A stretch of 64,000 nucleotides of DNA from Artemisia argyi (GCA_030686995.1 CM060685.1:127745823-127809822), one strand, 5' to 3'; shown: positions 43,593 to 57,407, counted from the stretch's first letter. The notes: generated by a model from the letters alone, not told the origin. A program made the numbers and translations.

Positions 43593-45622
43593 TGATGAGT
43601 GTGTAAATACTCATCATTTTTACCGTATTTTAACTGCCAAAACGCGAGAAAACATTCAAGAATACATCAAAATAATGAAAATATCCCAAAGATCGTGTTT
43701 TATATGTTTCAAATGCAAAATGATCGAAAACAAAGGAAAAATAAACAAAGTTTGCATAATTGGCAGTTTCAGTCCCCCAACTTTCAGAGCTTTACAAAAC
43801 TAGTCCCTAAGCGTTTATTTGAAAGAAAAAGTCAACCCAAGTTCTTAAAAGTCAAAAGAAGTCAAAAAATGGTCTTTGGGTAAAAATCTTTCAAAATGTA
43901 CAAGTTTACATCTTTGGTCCCTCAAGTTTCAGAGTTTGGCAAATATGGTCCTCGGGAATCACATTTTGAAGAAAAATGATTTTACTAGCTTTGTGGAATT
44001 ACAAGAGAGCAAGAATGGTCCTTATTATCAAGTTTGGAAAAACAACATGAGTGGTCCCGGAAAAATCAGCAAGCTACAAAATTGGTCCTTGTGGTGTTTA
44101 GCTAATCTATCAAACGGACCCTTGTATTGTTTTCACCAAAAAACATAACCCAACAAAACCTCATCCACTAAACTACCATCTCCTAACCCAATCTACCCTT
44201 TGGCCCAATCTCATCCCAAGCCCACACATGAAACCTAAAACTACCCCTAATAAAATACGCCCCCTCCCTCTTTTTTGGTCAACACAGAATCAAACATAAA
44301 ACCTGCTTCCCCACCTCTTTGCTTTATCCAGGATATAACAGACCTCCACCCTTTTCCAGTTAACCGCCAAACTCCCTCCAGTCCAAACCCTCCACTCACA
44401 CCTTCCCCAAGAAAGAGTCACGAGATACCCCTCCTTCACGAGATTCCAAGACCTTCACGGGGTACCACAGCCAAGTCACCAATCCACAACGTATATTAAG
44501 CGGCAAAATTGATTTAACGGATGAGATGAATGGGAAGCCAATCAACGGCTGGGATTAGTTACAAAGAAACACAAGAAGAGCAATCCAAGAAACCCTAGAA
44601 GGAGAAGTATAAATAATACCTTTGTAAGCCTCACGAGGGCAGTTAGTTTTTAGTTAAGCAATTAGGGAGTAGTAGTAGTTAAGTAGGCTTTTAGCTTTAG
44701 TTTTAATTTTAGTTTTAGCTTATTACAAATCCCTTGTACTCAGTTTCAAGATTTATGCAAATTTAAGTTCCTCTAAAAAGTACTTTTTGCTTATTACTTA
44801 CTGCTTATCCTTGGTTTGTCATTGCTTATTTGATTCTATTATTGATTATTATATCATTGCTTTTCAATATTTAGCCTAAAAATCTTGTTTCTCTGCTGGA
44901 AATTCCAACAGATGTCATTAAGAGTGTGTTTGGGTCAGTCCTTCTTTCGTAGTAAAAACTCGTTATAAGGCATTCATGTTAATTAGGTTAGTCTTATATT
45001 AGTATAAAAAGGAATTTTTAGTCAGATTTAGGAAAAATTGACAAGTCTTTGAGTCTCTTTAGTGGTTTTCAAAACTTAGTGGTTTAACGTTTTTTTTATT
45101 TATATAACAGGTTCAATTTGAGAGTTAGGATAGTTGTTACTCTGTGGGTCGTATTTGGTTTCAAAAGAGTTTAATTGGGTAGTTTTTGCTGCTCTTGGTT
45201 CTGTACAAGTGAACCTTAGGTGGACTTTTAGATTCAACCATTGTCACAATATCTGTTGCATATATACCGCATAGTGTAGGATTAGGATCAGGTTACTGGT
45301 AGTTCTAGGATTTGTGATGACTTAATTTTGGCCTACATAATGCCTCATTAGTACTGCTTCAGTAAACCACATCAGGTACAAACCACCCTCATATGACCTG
45401 CTGCTCATCAGGTCCAAAACCGCCCCTTTCTCAGCTTAAATTCCCATTAACCATAGATTGTTAGGACTTGATTTTTGGTTTATAGGAAGGTAGCAGTATG
45501 AGCTTGTCGTACCTTGAATTTGGAAGCCCATCATTAGCTTTTATCTAGCTTGAAATGTCCCCCATAGGGCTGTTTTGAGATTTTTGATAGAATAATTGCA
45601 GTGGTTTAGGATCAGGATTAAT

Positions 45623-45623
<1 letters not shown>

Positions 45624-45656
<33 letters not shown>
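45624..45656. repeat. Poly-T tract in element B 3' LTR
   Basis: 33 consecutive T. Confidence 0.95.
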
Positions 45657-45658
<2 letters not shown>

Positions 45659-45918
45659 CTTTCTTTTACTGCTTATTTTAAGTCCCTTTTAGCTTATTAG
45701 ATTTCCCACTAGTACCCATAACTTATTGCATACCTATGTCAGATCTTTTAGCTACCTCTTGTAGTTTTTCTAGAGTTTTAGATTTTCTTTGTACACCTTG
45801 CTCAAATCTACTTATTTCATGTCATTTTTTTCTGCTTAATTGAAGTTTTTATAAAATGTTACAGTTTTAGTAAATGTTTATTTTCAGTAGTATAGTGAGT
45901 TTTTGAAATAAAATTTTG

Positions 45919-46021
<103 letters not shown>

Positions 46022-46028
46022 CAAGAAA

Positions 46029-46107
46029 TTGTGGTATGAGGGATTCGACCCCCTGACCTCTTGGCACAAAGAGAACACACAAAACCCCCATCCATCTGAG
46101 CTACTTG
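46029..46107 (-). other. tRNA-derived sequence inside LTR B (3' copy)
   Basis: Copy of 26406-26484 with one visible change (GGTATGAG for GGTCTGAG on the + strand). Confidence 0.6.
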
Positions 46108-46927
46108 TACTTTTGGTATTACTTTCCTCCTTTATTTATTTAATGTAGAGTTAGCCTTAATTGCTTATGACTAGTTCTGCTTATTTTTGCTTATTATTTG
46201 CTTATTGTGGCTGCTTATCTTTATGTCATAATTTTCTTAGCTTTGTTGTAGTATAATAGATCTAACAAAAAATTCCTAGATTTTTAAAATTAGTTTTAGT
46301 ACTTTTAATAATTTAATCTAGTTTAAATTGTTTTTAAATCATAATAATTAATTAAAATAGCAAAAAAATATTTTTCTTTTTCCAAAAATTTTCTTTTGTC
46401 ATTTAGTACGTAGGAAATGATTTTTACACCCGTAGGCCTAGCGTAGTATTAAATTCACGTTTTATTTTGCGCACTCGCATTTTTATTTAAGTTACTTTTA
46501 CATTTTTTTTTAAAATTAGATTGCGTTTAAGGTTCCCTAGCTTCCTATTATCATTCCCGTAAATTTTTAAATAGATTTTAAGTTTTAATTTTCATTACTT
46601 GCTTGAATTCATGCTTTAGTTTCGTTTACTTTATTTTTCATACGTTATTTAGCGTAATTCAACAATTCCAAATAATCAAACCATTCCTTACAAGCATTTT
46701 AATCTCGAATTTCACACGATATTGTCAATTCACACCTCGTTGGGGCACGACCCGGGTAATCACTTCCCGGTCTTACAATTTGAATATCACTTTCACAAGT
46801 TTTACGAGGTAATCGTTTTCCTAAACGGTTTACTCGTATTACTTCACGATTGTTTGTCTCACGACAAATATTTGATATTTTGATAAAATTGTTGTTTGCA
46901 CACACCAAAACACAACAAATCAACCCT

Positions 46928-47194
46928 CCACCGCTACGTCCATTCACTTGTTTTAATTGTGGAAACCTCTCCAAAGAAGGGGTACCTTGTGGACAATGTT
47001 TTTGTAATCAATGTGGATACATCAATTGTATGTGCTACGCCCCGAGTGCTGAAACGTCTTACGCTTACGATACGAGCTTTGATAATTATCCTCAAAATGA
47101 CTTCAATCTTACTTCTCAAAACTCTTATGAGCAAGAAACGTATTTCAATGAGAATTTGTTCCGAAATTCATCAAATTTTGAACATTGTGGGTGA
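46928..47194 (+). pseudogene. Element C ORF, second piece (cysteine module)
   Basis: Continuation of the ORF begun at 23788, after the element B insertion. It contains CFNCGNLSKEGVPCGQC and FCNQCGYINCMCY, a second CxxC-rich module in the same spacing as element B. It ends at TGA (47192-47194); homology to element B shows that the original frame went on, so this is a frameshift. Confidence 0.6.
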
Positions 47195-47283
47195 TCATTT
47201 GAAAATTTCCATTATGAGTCGAATTTGTGTGGTATGATTCTCATTGTTTTGACCAACCCCCACAATAATCGTTTGAAGAAAGA

Positions 47284-48762
47284 ATGCGCGAAGAAATTAG
47301 ATTATTTGAAATCAATCATAACCCTCAAGGAAAGTCGATGGAGGAACTACTTGCCGAAGAAAGAAAGGCTAAATTCCAAAAGTCTTTAATTTATTATGAT
47401 TCAGACGATGATGAGGCGATTATTACGATCAACCTTTTCCCTCAAAGAGCACCCGTCTTTCCTCCCGTAAAACCCGAGGGCTCTCTAAAAATAGGGGACG
47501 AGCATCTTAACACTATTCCGGAAATAGAATCGGATGAATTCAAAAAGTCTAGTGTTGAGAACCTCGTCCCAATCCCAAGTGAGTCCGGGGAAATTTCTAA
47601 CGATGATTCTGAAATTGTTGAAGATGATCATCTTGATATATCTGAAGATATTCCCGACTCTTCCCATCCTTCTCTCACACCGGTTGAGGGAAGTGACCCC
47701 GTTTTGGAAGATGTCGAAACTACTCTTGTTGATTATGATTCTATTTCGACTGAGATTATTGAAGATAAGCCGTCAGATCCTTTGGAGCCCGAGCTCAAGG
47801 ATTCTTTACCTGATTTTGTGAAACATGATACGGCTGAGGAATGTGAGTTACCTCCTCTTGACAATCCGAATGATCGTGTTGAGATGTTCTCCGATTCTGA
47901 CAATGATGATTCTTTATCTTGTAGAGACATCGAATATGTTGAAGAGTTACCTTCTGAGCTCGTTAGCTTAGAAGAAGAGAATGATGAAGATATTGAAACG
48001 GAAATCCAAGACGAAGCACTTCAAGAAAAAGTATCAAATATCAATCTTCTTATTTCAAAGATCGAAGCTTTAAATAATCTGACTCCGTCTACTGATGTCG
48101 TGATCACCTCTTCATCTCCTATCCCCGATATGGATAGTGGTTTCTTACCCGAGCTTGAAATTTTTCGATTTGAAGAGACGAGTAGTGGCAGCCCCACTAT
48201 TCATGCTGATATCTTTCTTCCAGATTATGAGCGTTTTGATTTTGAGATCGATTCAGAACTTATTTTGAGTGCTATTTTCGATAATCCATCATGTGACCCA
48301 CTTTTAGAGGATGTCGATCTATTTCTTGCTACGGATGACTTGATACCACCGGGTATTGAGAATGACGAGAATGTCCTTTGAAGAAATGCTCTTACTAATG
48401 AAATACATGATGATGATTTACTTTCCGAAGCTGGCTTATTTCTCTTCGATTTACCATCTTCTCGTCCACCCGCGAAACCACCGGATGTAGATTTTGAGTC
48501 AGTTACGAATGAAGATATTTTTGGAGTGGTGGACAAGATTTATGATCACGATGATCCGGTGCTTGATATTTTACCCACCCAACCCGCCCATGATTCAGAA
48601 GTTGACTTTGCTTTCGTCATCCACGTGTTTTACCCATTCTTTAATTATCCCATAATTTCTTCACCTTTCCACTCCACCGGGAGTGAGGATACCGTCTTTG
48701 ACCCCGGCATCTCCGTTTATCGTGCCGGGTGTCCGTTCCGTTGCTCCCTCAAGATTAAGTAA
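47284..48762 (+). pseudogene. Element C ORF, acidic part, with one in-frame TGA
   Basis: Open from MREEIRLFEI to TGA at 48379-48381 and again in the same frame to 48762. It contains KSMEELLAEERKAK, acidic DSDDDE, GDEHLNTIPEIESDEF, NLVPIPSES and SHPSLTPVEGSDPVLED. The last phrase resembles SPSLTPFEGSDFLLEE in the protease-RT spacer of element A. The 3' part holds a shorter hydrophobic stretch and GSEDTVFDPGI, the counterpart of NEDTIFDPGI in element B. No enzymatic domain. Function unknown. Confidence 0.65.
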
Positions 48763-49049
48763 ATTCGGGGCGAGTCTAAGCTATACGACTCGTTAAAAAA
48801 CAAGCGCTTCGTGGGAGGCACCCCATGCTTATCGAATTCATCTTCTTATATTTCTTATTTCTAACAAATAACGTGAGGAGGGGGCTACCTCTTCCATTTT
48901 CTCATGTTTCGTTGTTGTTTGTGAATGTCCAGAATTTGCCCGAATAATGAAGACTCTCATGCTCGTTGTTTTGTCTCCACTCGAGTTTCATCATTCGTTG
49001 CTTATCCAAATATCCTAATCTTATCGACTAACATTTATCTTTTGGCATA
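48763..49049 (+). other. Element C 3' UTR, first part
   Basis: Untranslated sequence starting AATTCGGGGCGAGTCTAAGC, like AATTCGGGGTCGAGTCAAGC after the element B ORF. GTGAGGAGGGGGC near 48870 is a purine tract. It is broken by element D at 49050. Confidence 0.55.
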
Positions 49050-49054
49050 ATTAA
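49050..49054. repeat. Target-site duplication of element D (left copy)
   Basis: ATTAA, repeated at 58851-58855. Confidence 0.85.
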
Positions 49055-50485
49055 TGATGTACGTGGGAATCGCACCAGGCTTTACCTCTCGAGGGATCTC
49101 GAGAAGCTTACAACCCCCCACTAGGCAGTGTACCTGATCGTTGTAGTATAGTATAGTGAGAAGTACTGGGGGATTGATCGTTCAACTCAAGAATAGTGTC
49201 GCTAGGATTAGAAAGCCTAAAAACTAGGTCTAGAGGTGAGGGATGATTCTTTTTGTATTTTTATATTTTATAAAAGCAAGTAAAATCTCGAGTTTTGAAA
49301 GAGTGGGCGGAATTAGTTGCTAGCCAACTAACCCAATTTATATAAAGATGCAATCGAATAAAATAACAGAAATGAAAATGAATCTAATTATACTAATTTG
49401 GTGTAAACAATGATGGGGAAAGTTGTGTTTACTTAGGTTTCATTACTCCCTAGATATCTTTTACAGGTTGATAGCTTGTTACAATTGCATGGATGACGGG
49501 TCGTATTCCTTAATACTAGTCGTAGGGCCGTGTATAATATTCCCTAACTCTATAGGATCCTACTTCACTCCTATGTCGATCTGTTAGAAGCTCCTAACAT
49601 GGGATCATTAGAATTCTCCTACGCATTAAATACAACCAAAAATCATAGTACACCTCTGATCATGTTTCTTAAGACGTTCAAGCACGTTACCAATGGAAGT
49701 CTGCCCGTTTTCATAAGCCTAACATCGAATACAATCATCTGTAACAACTATAAACAAACAATCAACTCATAATTAACATCTAGGTTTCACTGCATCTAAG
49801 CAAACACAAATGAAATCTAGCCCAGCATGTTAAATTGAAGACAAGCGTAAGATATATTCAAACAGCACATAGACATATTAAATGAATTGAAAGAGTACTT
49901 ATCTCAAATTGAACATGTAAGTTTCAAAGGTTTGAAACCCTTGAAAAAGCTGTAAAAATCGGCCTAGGGTTTTTCCCTCAAAGTTGCACACTAATGAATG
50001 AAATTTGGAAAACTATATATAGATTTTACTGGGTGACGGTGTCAAGAAGGATTTTGTGACGCCGTCAACTCGCCGCCTATAATGAAATCGTATGGCCTAG
50101 ATCTAATGGTGATGCCGTCATGTGTAAATTTCTTCTGGGCCGTCACTAATACTTGGACCATGACGGCCTTGGGTGACGCCGTCATCTCCAATGAACAAAA
50201 CACTCTGGACCATCACGTGTATCTTCCTCTTTCACCTCTTTTGTTACTCTTGACGCCGTCATGTAGAATCTCTTGACTCCGTCAGGTTCCCAGCAAGGAA
50301 AATTGAGACTTTTCCGTTTTCTTCACTTTTATACTCCAAAAACGTCCAAAATGCTTCATTTTCCAGATTTCACTCCAAAAGTACATAAAACGACAAAAGG
50401 AACGATTTAGGGCAATATTTGATCAAATAAATTCAAATTCGGGCTTAAATGACCCCTTAAAAGTGGTTCATTTTTCGCCTCATCA
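49055..50485 (-). mobile_element. Element D: 3' LTR
   Basis: 1431 bp; minus strand TGATGAGGCG to CACGTACATCA. TATA-like CTATATATAG at 50023-50032. The purine tract AAGTGTAAGGGTATT adjoins it (50486-50500), preceded by GAGGACAAGCAAATCTC. Confidence 0.85.
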
Positions 50486-51029
50486 AATACCCTTACACTT
50501 GAGATTTGCTTGTCCTCAAGCAAATACGCTTTTATTCTAATCAAAATACAAGTTAGGGGTCATTTAACACTAATATAAAAGTAATTACAACAAATAATCG
50601 TTCCACTAAAGACCAAAGACAAGCACGGAGGTCATACACTAGCACCTCACAAATAGTGTCTAGATACTCACATCTCTCGGGTGTAATAAAGTATATATCA
50701 CAATAAGGAAATGGAAAACATCTCTCACTACCTGTCATTGCAACATAGATTACCATAGGCTTGGGAAATGATCAAACCTCCACCACTTGGCGTAAGCACC
50801 TAGGATAAACTATCAAAGAGGTCTTTCAAAGAGTTATAACGTTAGGTGTAGGGATATGGAATACACGGTTTTGTTGGATAAATGCAATATTTACTGGTGG
50901 CGAGTTAATCATCTTGGTTAATTACATGTACAATATGGCGTTGCTAAGCCAAGACTAGACTCGACTTAAGCTAATAAATCAAAAATAACAAAAACATAAA
51001 ACAAACATAAAATGAAACGGGATGGTAGT

Positions 51030-51080
<51 letters not shown>

Positions 51081-52334
51081 ATACACTTTTACCCTACCAT
51101 CCAAAATAATACATCATAGGGAATGTACATTCCCCTTACACTTGAATTTTTACATACTTTACAATAAACTACTCTAATGACTCGAATCAAGATAATCAAA
51201 ACACTTGGAGTACTTTTTAAGATTAACGCACATATGGGGGGGGGGGGGGGGGTTAATATATGATGTTCTTCCCCATTAATCCATAACACAAGTACTTTAC
51301 CCATGAGTCCCAATCGTCCCAAAACAATATGTACAAGATATGACTTGACTTAGCAACCATGTAATCAATTAGATAATTAACTAAGGGTTTAAACATATAA
51401 CAATAATGCACTAAAGATGAGTGCATACACGGAAGGCTAAGGCGATTTGGTTGCACATTTGGGTGGGTTGTAACAAATTCTTCCTTTAAGTAAGATGCTT
51501 AAAGTTAGAAATGAAAAGATAGGCTCGGAGGGGTGTACTAGGGGTTTCGTGTACTAAAAATGAGTACAACGCTAAGGTGTGGGAAAAATTAATTGACTTT
51601 ACTAGCCAAGTAATATGACTTAAATGGTCAAGTAATTATGATACGGGTTTAAACACAAGGGTGATCCTAATGCCTCTTATCATGTAGTAAATCCTAACAC
51701 ACGAATGTAGTCTCACTAGCGGTCTCGGGATGCATCACTAACGCAAGTTCTAGAATCTAAATGCTACCGGTACTCTCATAAGCACTAATAATGAATGCTT
51801 TTCCTATCAAATCTAAAGGCGAACCTCACATATTTGGGTGGAAAATTATTCTGAATAGTACGGTTTTGTGCTAGTCATACAACTCCTATCCATGAGACGC
51901 TTTCTAAGGTTAAAGTTTCACTCCTAAATGTTGTAAAAAATTTTAAATTTGGCGCTAAAATTACACTAACAAGTATTTCTCTTAGTTTAATTACACACCT
52001 ACCATCAAACAAACAAACTCAAGTGCAATAGTATCCTATAAGGTATCATCATTTACCCTCCCCTTACACTTAGGATGAACATTGTCCCCAATGTTCAATT
52101 AAAAAATGTAAAAGTAAAATAGGTAAAAGAATAAAAGCAAATACTCCCCTGATTCGTTCGGTGTGGATAGTGTGGTAACAAGGTTAGATCTTCCTCCAAG
52201 AAATTGAACATTCAAAGCTTCCCTTCTAGAAAAATAAATCATCTTCTTGTCATACATAACCTGTTAACGTGAGAAAACAAACAAGGCAACCTCGCATAAA
52301 ATCGGCGGCAATCTATATATACTAGCCAATCCTA
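50486..52334 (-). other. Element D 3' region, non-coding
   Basis: No protein domains. Contains a T run (51032-51078), a run of 17 G (51236-51252), and on the minus strand GGGGACAATGTTCATCCTAA with GTGTAAGGGGAGG (about 52063-52096), the internal purine-tract motif shared with A, B and C. It follows a deletion that removed the end of integrase. Confidence 0.65.
51032..51078. repeat. Poly-T tract in element D
   Basis: About 47 consecutive T. Confidence 0.95.
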
Positions 52335-54664
52335 GAAAGCAAATTAAGATATAATGCTTGTGGAATGAATGTTTGCAGTTCGGAATGCCCATAAGGCCTC
52401 ATCGAGTTTAAATGACCATTCCTTTTTGTTTTGATTAACCGTTTTTTCCAATATTCTTTTAATTGTCCTATTGGTGTTTTCGACTTGACCGTTGGTTTAT
52501 GGGTGATAAGCGGTGGAGAAATGGTGGGAAACTCCATACCTCTTCATGACCTTTTCCATTTGCGCATTGCAAAAGTGGGTCCCCCTATCGCTAATGAGAG
52601 CTTTAGGAATGCCGAACCTAGCAAACAGCTTTTTCAGAAAATGAATAACTACCCTAGCATCGTTGGTCCTAAGGGCTTGTGCCTCTACCCATTTTGAAAC
52701 ATAATCAATGGCCACTAAAATGTATTCGTTCCCCCCTCCCCCCCCAACCGAAGATGGAAAGGGTCCCATGAAATCAATTCCCCAAACATTGAAAACCTCA
52801 CAAACCTGTATAAAATTCTGAGGTGCTTCATCTCTACTTGATATATTCCCGGCCCGTTGACATGCATCGCATGCTTGTATCATTTCCTTTACATCATGAA
52901 ATATTGTGGGCCAATAGAATCCTGCATTGAAAATCTTTCTTGCGGTGGTGTTTATCCCATGATGGCCCCCAGAAGGGCCCAAATGACATTCTTTCATAAT
53001 CTTTATTGCTTCTTTTCCCGAAACACAGTGCCTGATTATTTGATCAGGACATCTTCGAAATAAGTAGGGTTCGTCCCAAAAGTAGTATTTTAGTTGGTCA
53101 AAGAACCTTTTCTTTTCGTATCTAGTCATGTATTCCGGAATGAGCCTACTTGCAAGATAATTAGCATAATCAGCGTACCAAGGTTCAGAATCTGTCATTG
53201 ATATGAGCTGTTCATCAGGGAATGAATCCTGAATCTCACTTTTGTCAAGCTCACTAAGGAGGGGATTTTCAAGACGAGAGAGGTGATCAGCAGCCAAATT
53301 CTCTGCCCCCCTTTTATCACGAATTTCAACATCAAACTCTTGTAACAACATGATCCATCAAATTAGTCGTGGTTTAGCGTCTTGCTTAGCAAAAAGATAC
53401 CGGAGAGCCGAATGATTAGTGAAAACAACCGTCTTTGAAAGGACAAGATATTGACGGAATTTGTCTAAAGCGAATACCATGGCTAATAGTTCTTTTTCGG
53501 TGGTGGAATAATTCTTTTGAGCGGGATTCATAGTTTTACTAGCGTAGTATATTGGTTGGAACTGTTTGTTACACCTTTGGCCTAACACTGCCCCAACAGC
53601 GTAGTCGCTAGCGTTACACATAATCTCGAAAGGTAATTCCCAGTTGGGTATAACCATGATTGGTGCTTGCGTGAGTTCCTTTTTCAGGAGATTGAATGCA
53701 TCCTTGCATTCTTGAGAGAAATCGAAGGGGGCATCCTTTACAAGCAATTGAGTCATTGGCCGGGCTATTTTAGAGAAGTCTTTAATGAATCTCCTGTAGA
53801 AACCGGTATGACCCAAGAAGCTACGTATTGCTTTAACATTCGTGGGATAAGGTAGTTTAGATATAGCTTCAAACTTTGCTTGGTCCACCTCAATCCCATT
53901 TCCTGAGACCTTATGTCCCAACACAATCCCTTCTTTCACCATAAAATGGTATTTTTCCTAGTTCAGGACCAAGTTGGTTTCCTCGCAACGTTTGAGCATT
54001 TTTTTCGAGGTTAGCAAGACAGCGGTCGAAAGAGTCCCCAAAGACCGAGAAATCATCCATGAAAACTTCAATGCTGTCTTCCATCAACTCGTGAAAGATT
54101 GCGGTCATGCATCGCTGAAAAGTGGCGGGAGCGTTACACAACCCAAAAGGCATCCTCTTATAAGCGAATGTCCCATAAGGGCAAGTAAACGTGGTTTTTT
54201 CTTGGTCCTCAGGGGCTATGGGGATTTAGAAATATCCTGAGAATCCATCCAAGAAACAGTAGTACTCGTGCCCGGATAATCTTTCCAACATTTGGTCAAT
54301 GAACGGGAGGGGAAAGTGATCTTTCCTGGTGGCATCATTGAGCTTTCTATAATCGATGCATACCCACCAACCAGTGACCGTTCTCTGGGGGTACCATCTT
54401 ACCGTTATCATTTTTCACCACAGTCATCCCTCCCTTCTTTGGTACAACCTATACAGGACTAACCCACAGGCTATCTGAAATTGGGTAAATTAGCCCTGCA
54501 TCCAAAAGTTTGATAACTTCTTTTTTCACTACCTCCTTAATGTTGGGATTCACCCGCCTTTGGGGTTGCACGGCTGATTTATAGTTTTCTTCCATGAGAA
54601 TCTTATGCGTGCAAAAGGTTGAGTCAATCCCCTTAATGTCGGCTACACTCCATGCAATGACTCC
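52335..54664 (-). pseudogene. Element D pol: RT, RNase H and integrase remnants
   Basis: On the minus strand, RT begins near 54640. VCIDYRKLNDATRKDHFPLP (about 54375), MPFGLCNAPATFQRC (54153) and catalytic EVFMDDFSVFGD (about 54066) are intact motifs but lie in segments separated by stops and frameshifts at about 54412, 54226 and 53942. RNase H (ASDYAVGAVLGQ, TEKELLAMVFALDKF) lies around 53610-53480. Integrase follows with [46 protein letters not shown] and, after a TAA at 52497-52499, [10 protein letters not shown] stretch of C on the + strand (52733-52745) codes glycines in a lengthened loop. The frame ends near 52345 after WAFRTA; the rest of integrase is missing. Confidence 0.85.
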
Positions 54665-55236
54665 CTAATATTTCTTTAGGACTCCTAAGAACCTATCTTT
54701 TTGTTCATACTCAAGGGAAGAGTTTATGATTACTGGCAGCTGATCCTCTCCCTGGAGGAAGGCATACTCCAGGTGGTTTAGGAGTTCTTTAAGCTCTAGC
54801 TTAGCTGGTTCGATAATGGAGGGCTTTAGCTTGTTTTCGGGTTTACGGAGTTCGAGCTGTTCAGTAGGCTCTTGTCTGGGATAGAAGGAGACTGCGCTAA
54901 TGCCTTCCGTCTTCTCCTTCTCCATTATGGGGAGGAAACTCTCATCTTGTAATTAGCCTTCTTCGATTTGTTCATCAACACAGTTGTCAATGACATCAGT
55001 TAGTTCATCGACCTCTCCGATGAAATAGAGCCGGTTAGCTGCTTTAAGAGATAAATTCATAGTATCTTTAATATCAAAGGTCAAGCTATCGGTTCCTACT
55101 CGTAAGGTTAACTTGCCATCATGAACATCAATGACTGCACGAGCGATAGCAAGAAAGGGTCTCCCTAAAATGATGGGCACCAGGTCATCCTCCTCCATCT
55201 ACAAAATTACGAAGTCAACCAGAAATTTGAACTTCC
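54665..55236 (-). pseudogene. Element D: protease end and protease-RT spacer, broken
   Basis: 55198-54953 encodes EEDDLVPIILGRPFLA and downstream residues, the C-terminal half of retroviral-type protease. A one-base deletion near 55232 and a TAG just before 55198 separate it from the active-site half. 54925-54665 encodes an acidic spacer with LNHLEYAFLQGEDQLPVII, equivalent to PHLEYAFLEGDDKLPVII in element A. Confidence 0.75.
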
Positions 55237-57243
55237 CTACTTGACTAGCACATTCTCGCATATCCGTAAGGGATATTTGACTAATCTATCGGCTAGCTGG
55301 ATGTTCATACGGGTAGGCTTTAGTCCGAAATATCCTAGTTTGAGGAACATGGAGTGGGGCATGAGGTTGATGCTTGCCCCTAAATCGGCAACAACATTCT
55401 TTATTGATAGAGATCCTATGGAACAGGGCAAGGTGAAGCTGCCTGGATCATCTACCTTATATGGTAGCCCTCGTTGGGTCACCACCGAGCATTCTTCTCC
55501 TAGAGTCACAAGACCCTCGAGTTTCTTTCGGTTGGTAAGCAATCTTTTGAAGTATGAGCTATACTTGGGCATGTGATAGCAAGCATCAAGGAGAGGTATG
55601 GTGACCACTGAATCTTTTAGATATGACAAGAACCTCTTATTATCGTTTTCAATCTTTTGGTTTTCTAGGCGGGATGGAAATGGGATTCTCACAGGTTGGT
55701 TAGGTGGAGTTGGTGGGGATGGGGTCACCAGAGGAGGTTGTTCAGGAGCCTCGTTGCTCACATTACCTTCCTCCTCATGGGGCTCGTTAGGCTCAATGGT
55801 GACAGGATGCGAGCTCGGATAAGGAGGGTCCTTGGTTGTTGTTCCAGCTCGAGTAGTCACCGCGAGCAGGGGATCTTTTTGGCTTACTGGTGGCCTGTTA
55901 TGGCCATCGAGGGTGGCATTAAGCTTATTGAACCATTTTTCCATGTCATTCTGTTGCTCACCGATGAGCTCGTCAAGACCTTTGAATTGCAAGCCTTTTT
56001 CCTGAGTAAAGTTACCAAGGTCATCTTCAAAAGTGCTCCTGATTTTGTATTTAGGGCCTTCCTCTCCTTCTTTTCTTTTCACCAGATTTCCCCAAAGGGT
56101 ATAATCATCGTTTTGGTAAAAAGGGAAAAGGGAGGGGTCAGCGTAGATGTCATGTCCTGACAAATATGCATGTTCGATCGTGGTTTCTCCTCCGCATTCC
56201 TCCACCTTGTGCGGGCCCCCACAGTAGTCGCAGATTAAGTAAGGATTTGAAAGTTGTTTAGTTGTTCGCGACCCTGCAAGGTATTCCACCCTTTCGTGAA
56301 TTTTTCTCAGCTGGTCTGAGGGTGTTTGTGTGATTTCAGATGTGCTCGTAGATGACTCGGGTTCATCAGAAGTATCGTCCTGGTCTTGAGCATATTCCTC
56401 AATCCTATTCCACCCTTCCTCGGTGCTCAGATTAGCTATTTTCCCTTTTCTTGAATTGTTGATTCCATTCTGGTCGTTTGAGGAGACATTGTCGTAGAAA
56501 ATTTGGACAAGAAGCCAAAGTTCGATGCCGTGATGGGGAACTTGTCTTATTAAATCCTTGAATCTAATCCATGATTTATGGATGGGTTCGTCCTTTCCCT
56601 TTCGGAAATGGAGGATCCTATCCCTAAATACTGAGGTTTTCCCTGCTGGGAAGAACTTCTCATAGAACTTGGATATAAGTTGCTCCCATGTAAAGATAGA
56701 CTCGGGGGGAAGTCTATCATACCACTCTTTGGCTTTTTCATAAAGAGTGAAAGGGAAGAATCGTAGTCGGGACGTGTTTCTAGTGGCCCCATCCGTATGG
56801 AGGGTGTCCACTATCTTCAAGAAGTCCCTGATGTGTTCAATTGGGTCATCGTTATGTAATCCGCAAAACTTGCACACACTTTGGACAAGCCAAACATCGC
56901 TTGCACGCAAGACCTCATCGGTGTGTTCGTTTAGGAATACAATGGCATTTGGGAAGCCATGAGGATGCGGGGAGGAGTAGTCCTTAATACGTTTAGGGGT
57001 AGGAGTTTCGGGGGTGCTCATATCGTTGTTGGATTGGGTGCTAGAAGGTGTGAGGTAATTATCTGAATCTTCTTCAGAAAGGGCCTCATCAAAGTTGATA
57101 ACTATGCTAGATGGTTCGGGTGTTGAGAGAGATTGCTTTAGCTTATGCATTTCCCTTTCGGGTTCTGCATATGGTAAAATGAGATTTCTAACGGAACTAC
57201 GACTTCTAGTGACTCTAAGGTTAGAGAGATCTTCATTTGCCAT
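55237..57243 (-). pseudogene. Element D gag and protease active site
   Basis: 668 codons from MANEDLSNLRVTRSRSSVR. Capsid-like region with FFPFTLYEKAKEWYDRLP and ISKFYEKFFPAGKTS. Zinc-knuckle-like CDYCGGPHKVEECGG. Long linker, then protease active site VADLGASINLMPHS near the end. It lacks the Asn/Gln tract of element A and differs widely in sequence, so it belongs to another Athila family. The frame closes at a stop caused by the frameshift after ENVLVK. Start chosen as the first Met after the primer-binding region. Confidence 0.8.
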
Positions 57244-57388
57244 GATGGCGGATGGTGATCGTTACGAACAAAGACACAAAAAATGAGATAGACTAAAGAA
57301 AGCTATAAAAATAAAAATAAAATCTTACTAGATAGGAATCTAGCAAGTAGACCTAATAAAAAGAAATTCTAACCTAGACAATAACTAT

Positions 57389-57407
57389 TCCCCGGGTTGC
57401 GGCGCTA
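57389..57407 (-). promoter_or_regulatory. Degenerate primer-binding site of element D
   Basis: The minus strand reads TAGCGCCGCAACCCGGGGAA, a mutated form of TGGCGCCGTTGCCGGGGA, next to the 5' LTR. Confidence 0.65.

Noticed and set aside
50082..50276. ORFs in element D LTRs (also 58430-58636)
   Set aside because: Present in both LTRs only through duplication and antisense to the element; no domain.
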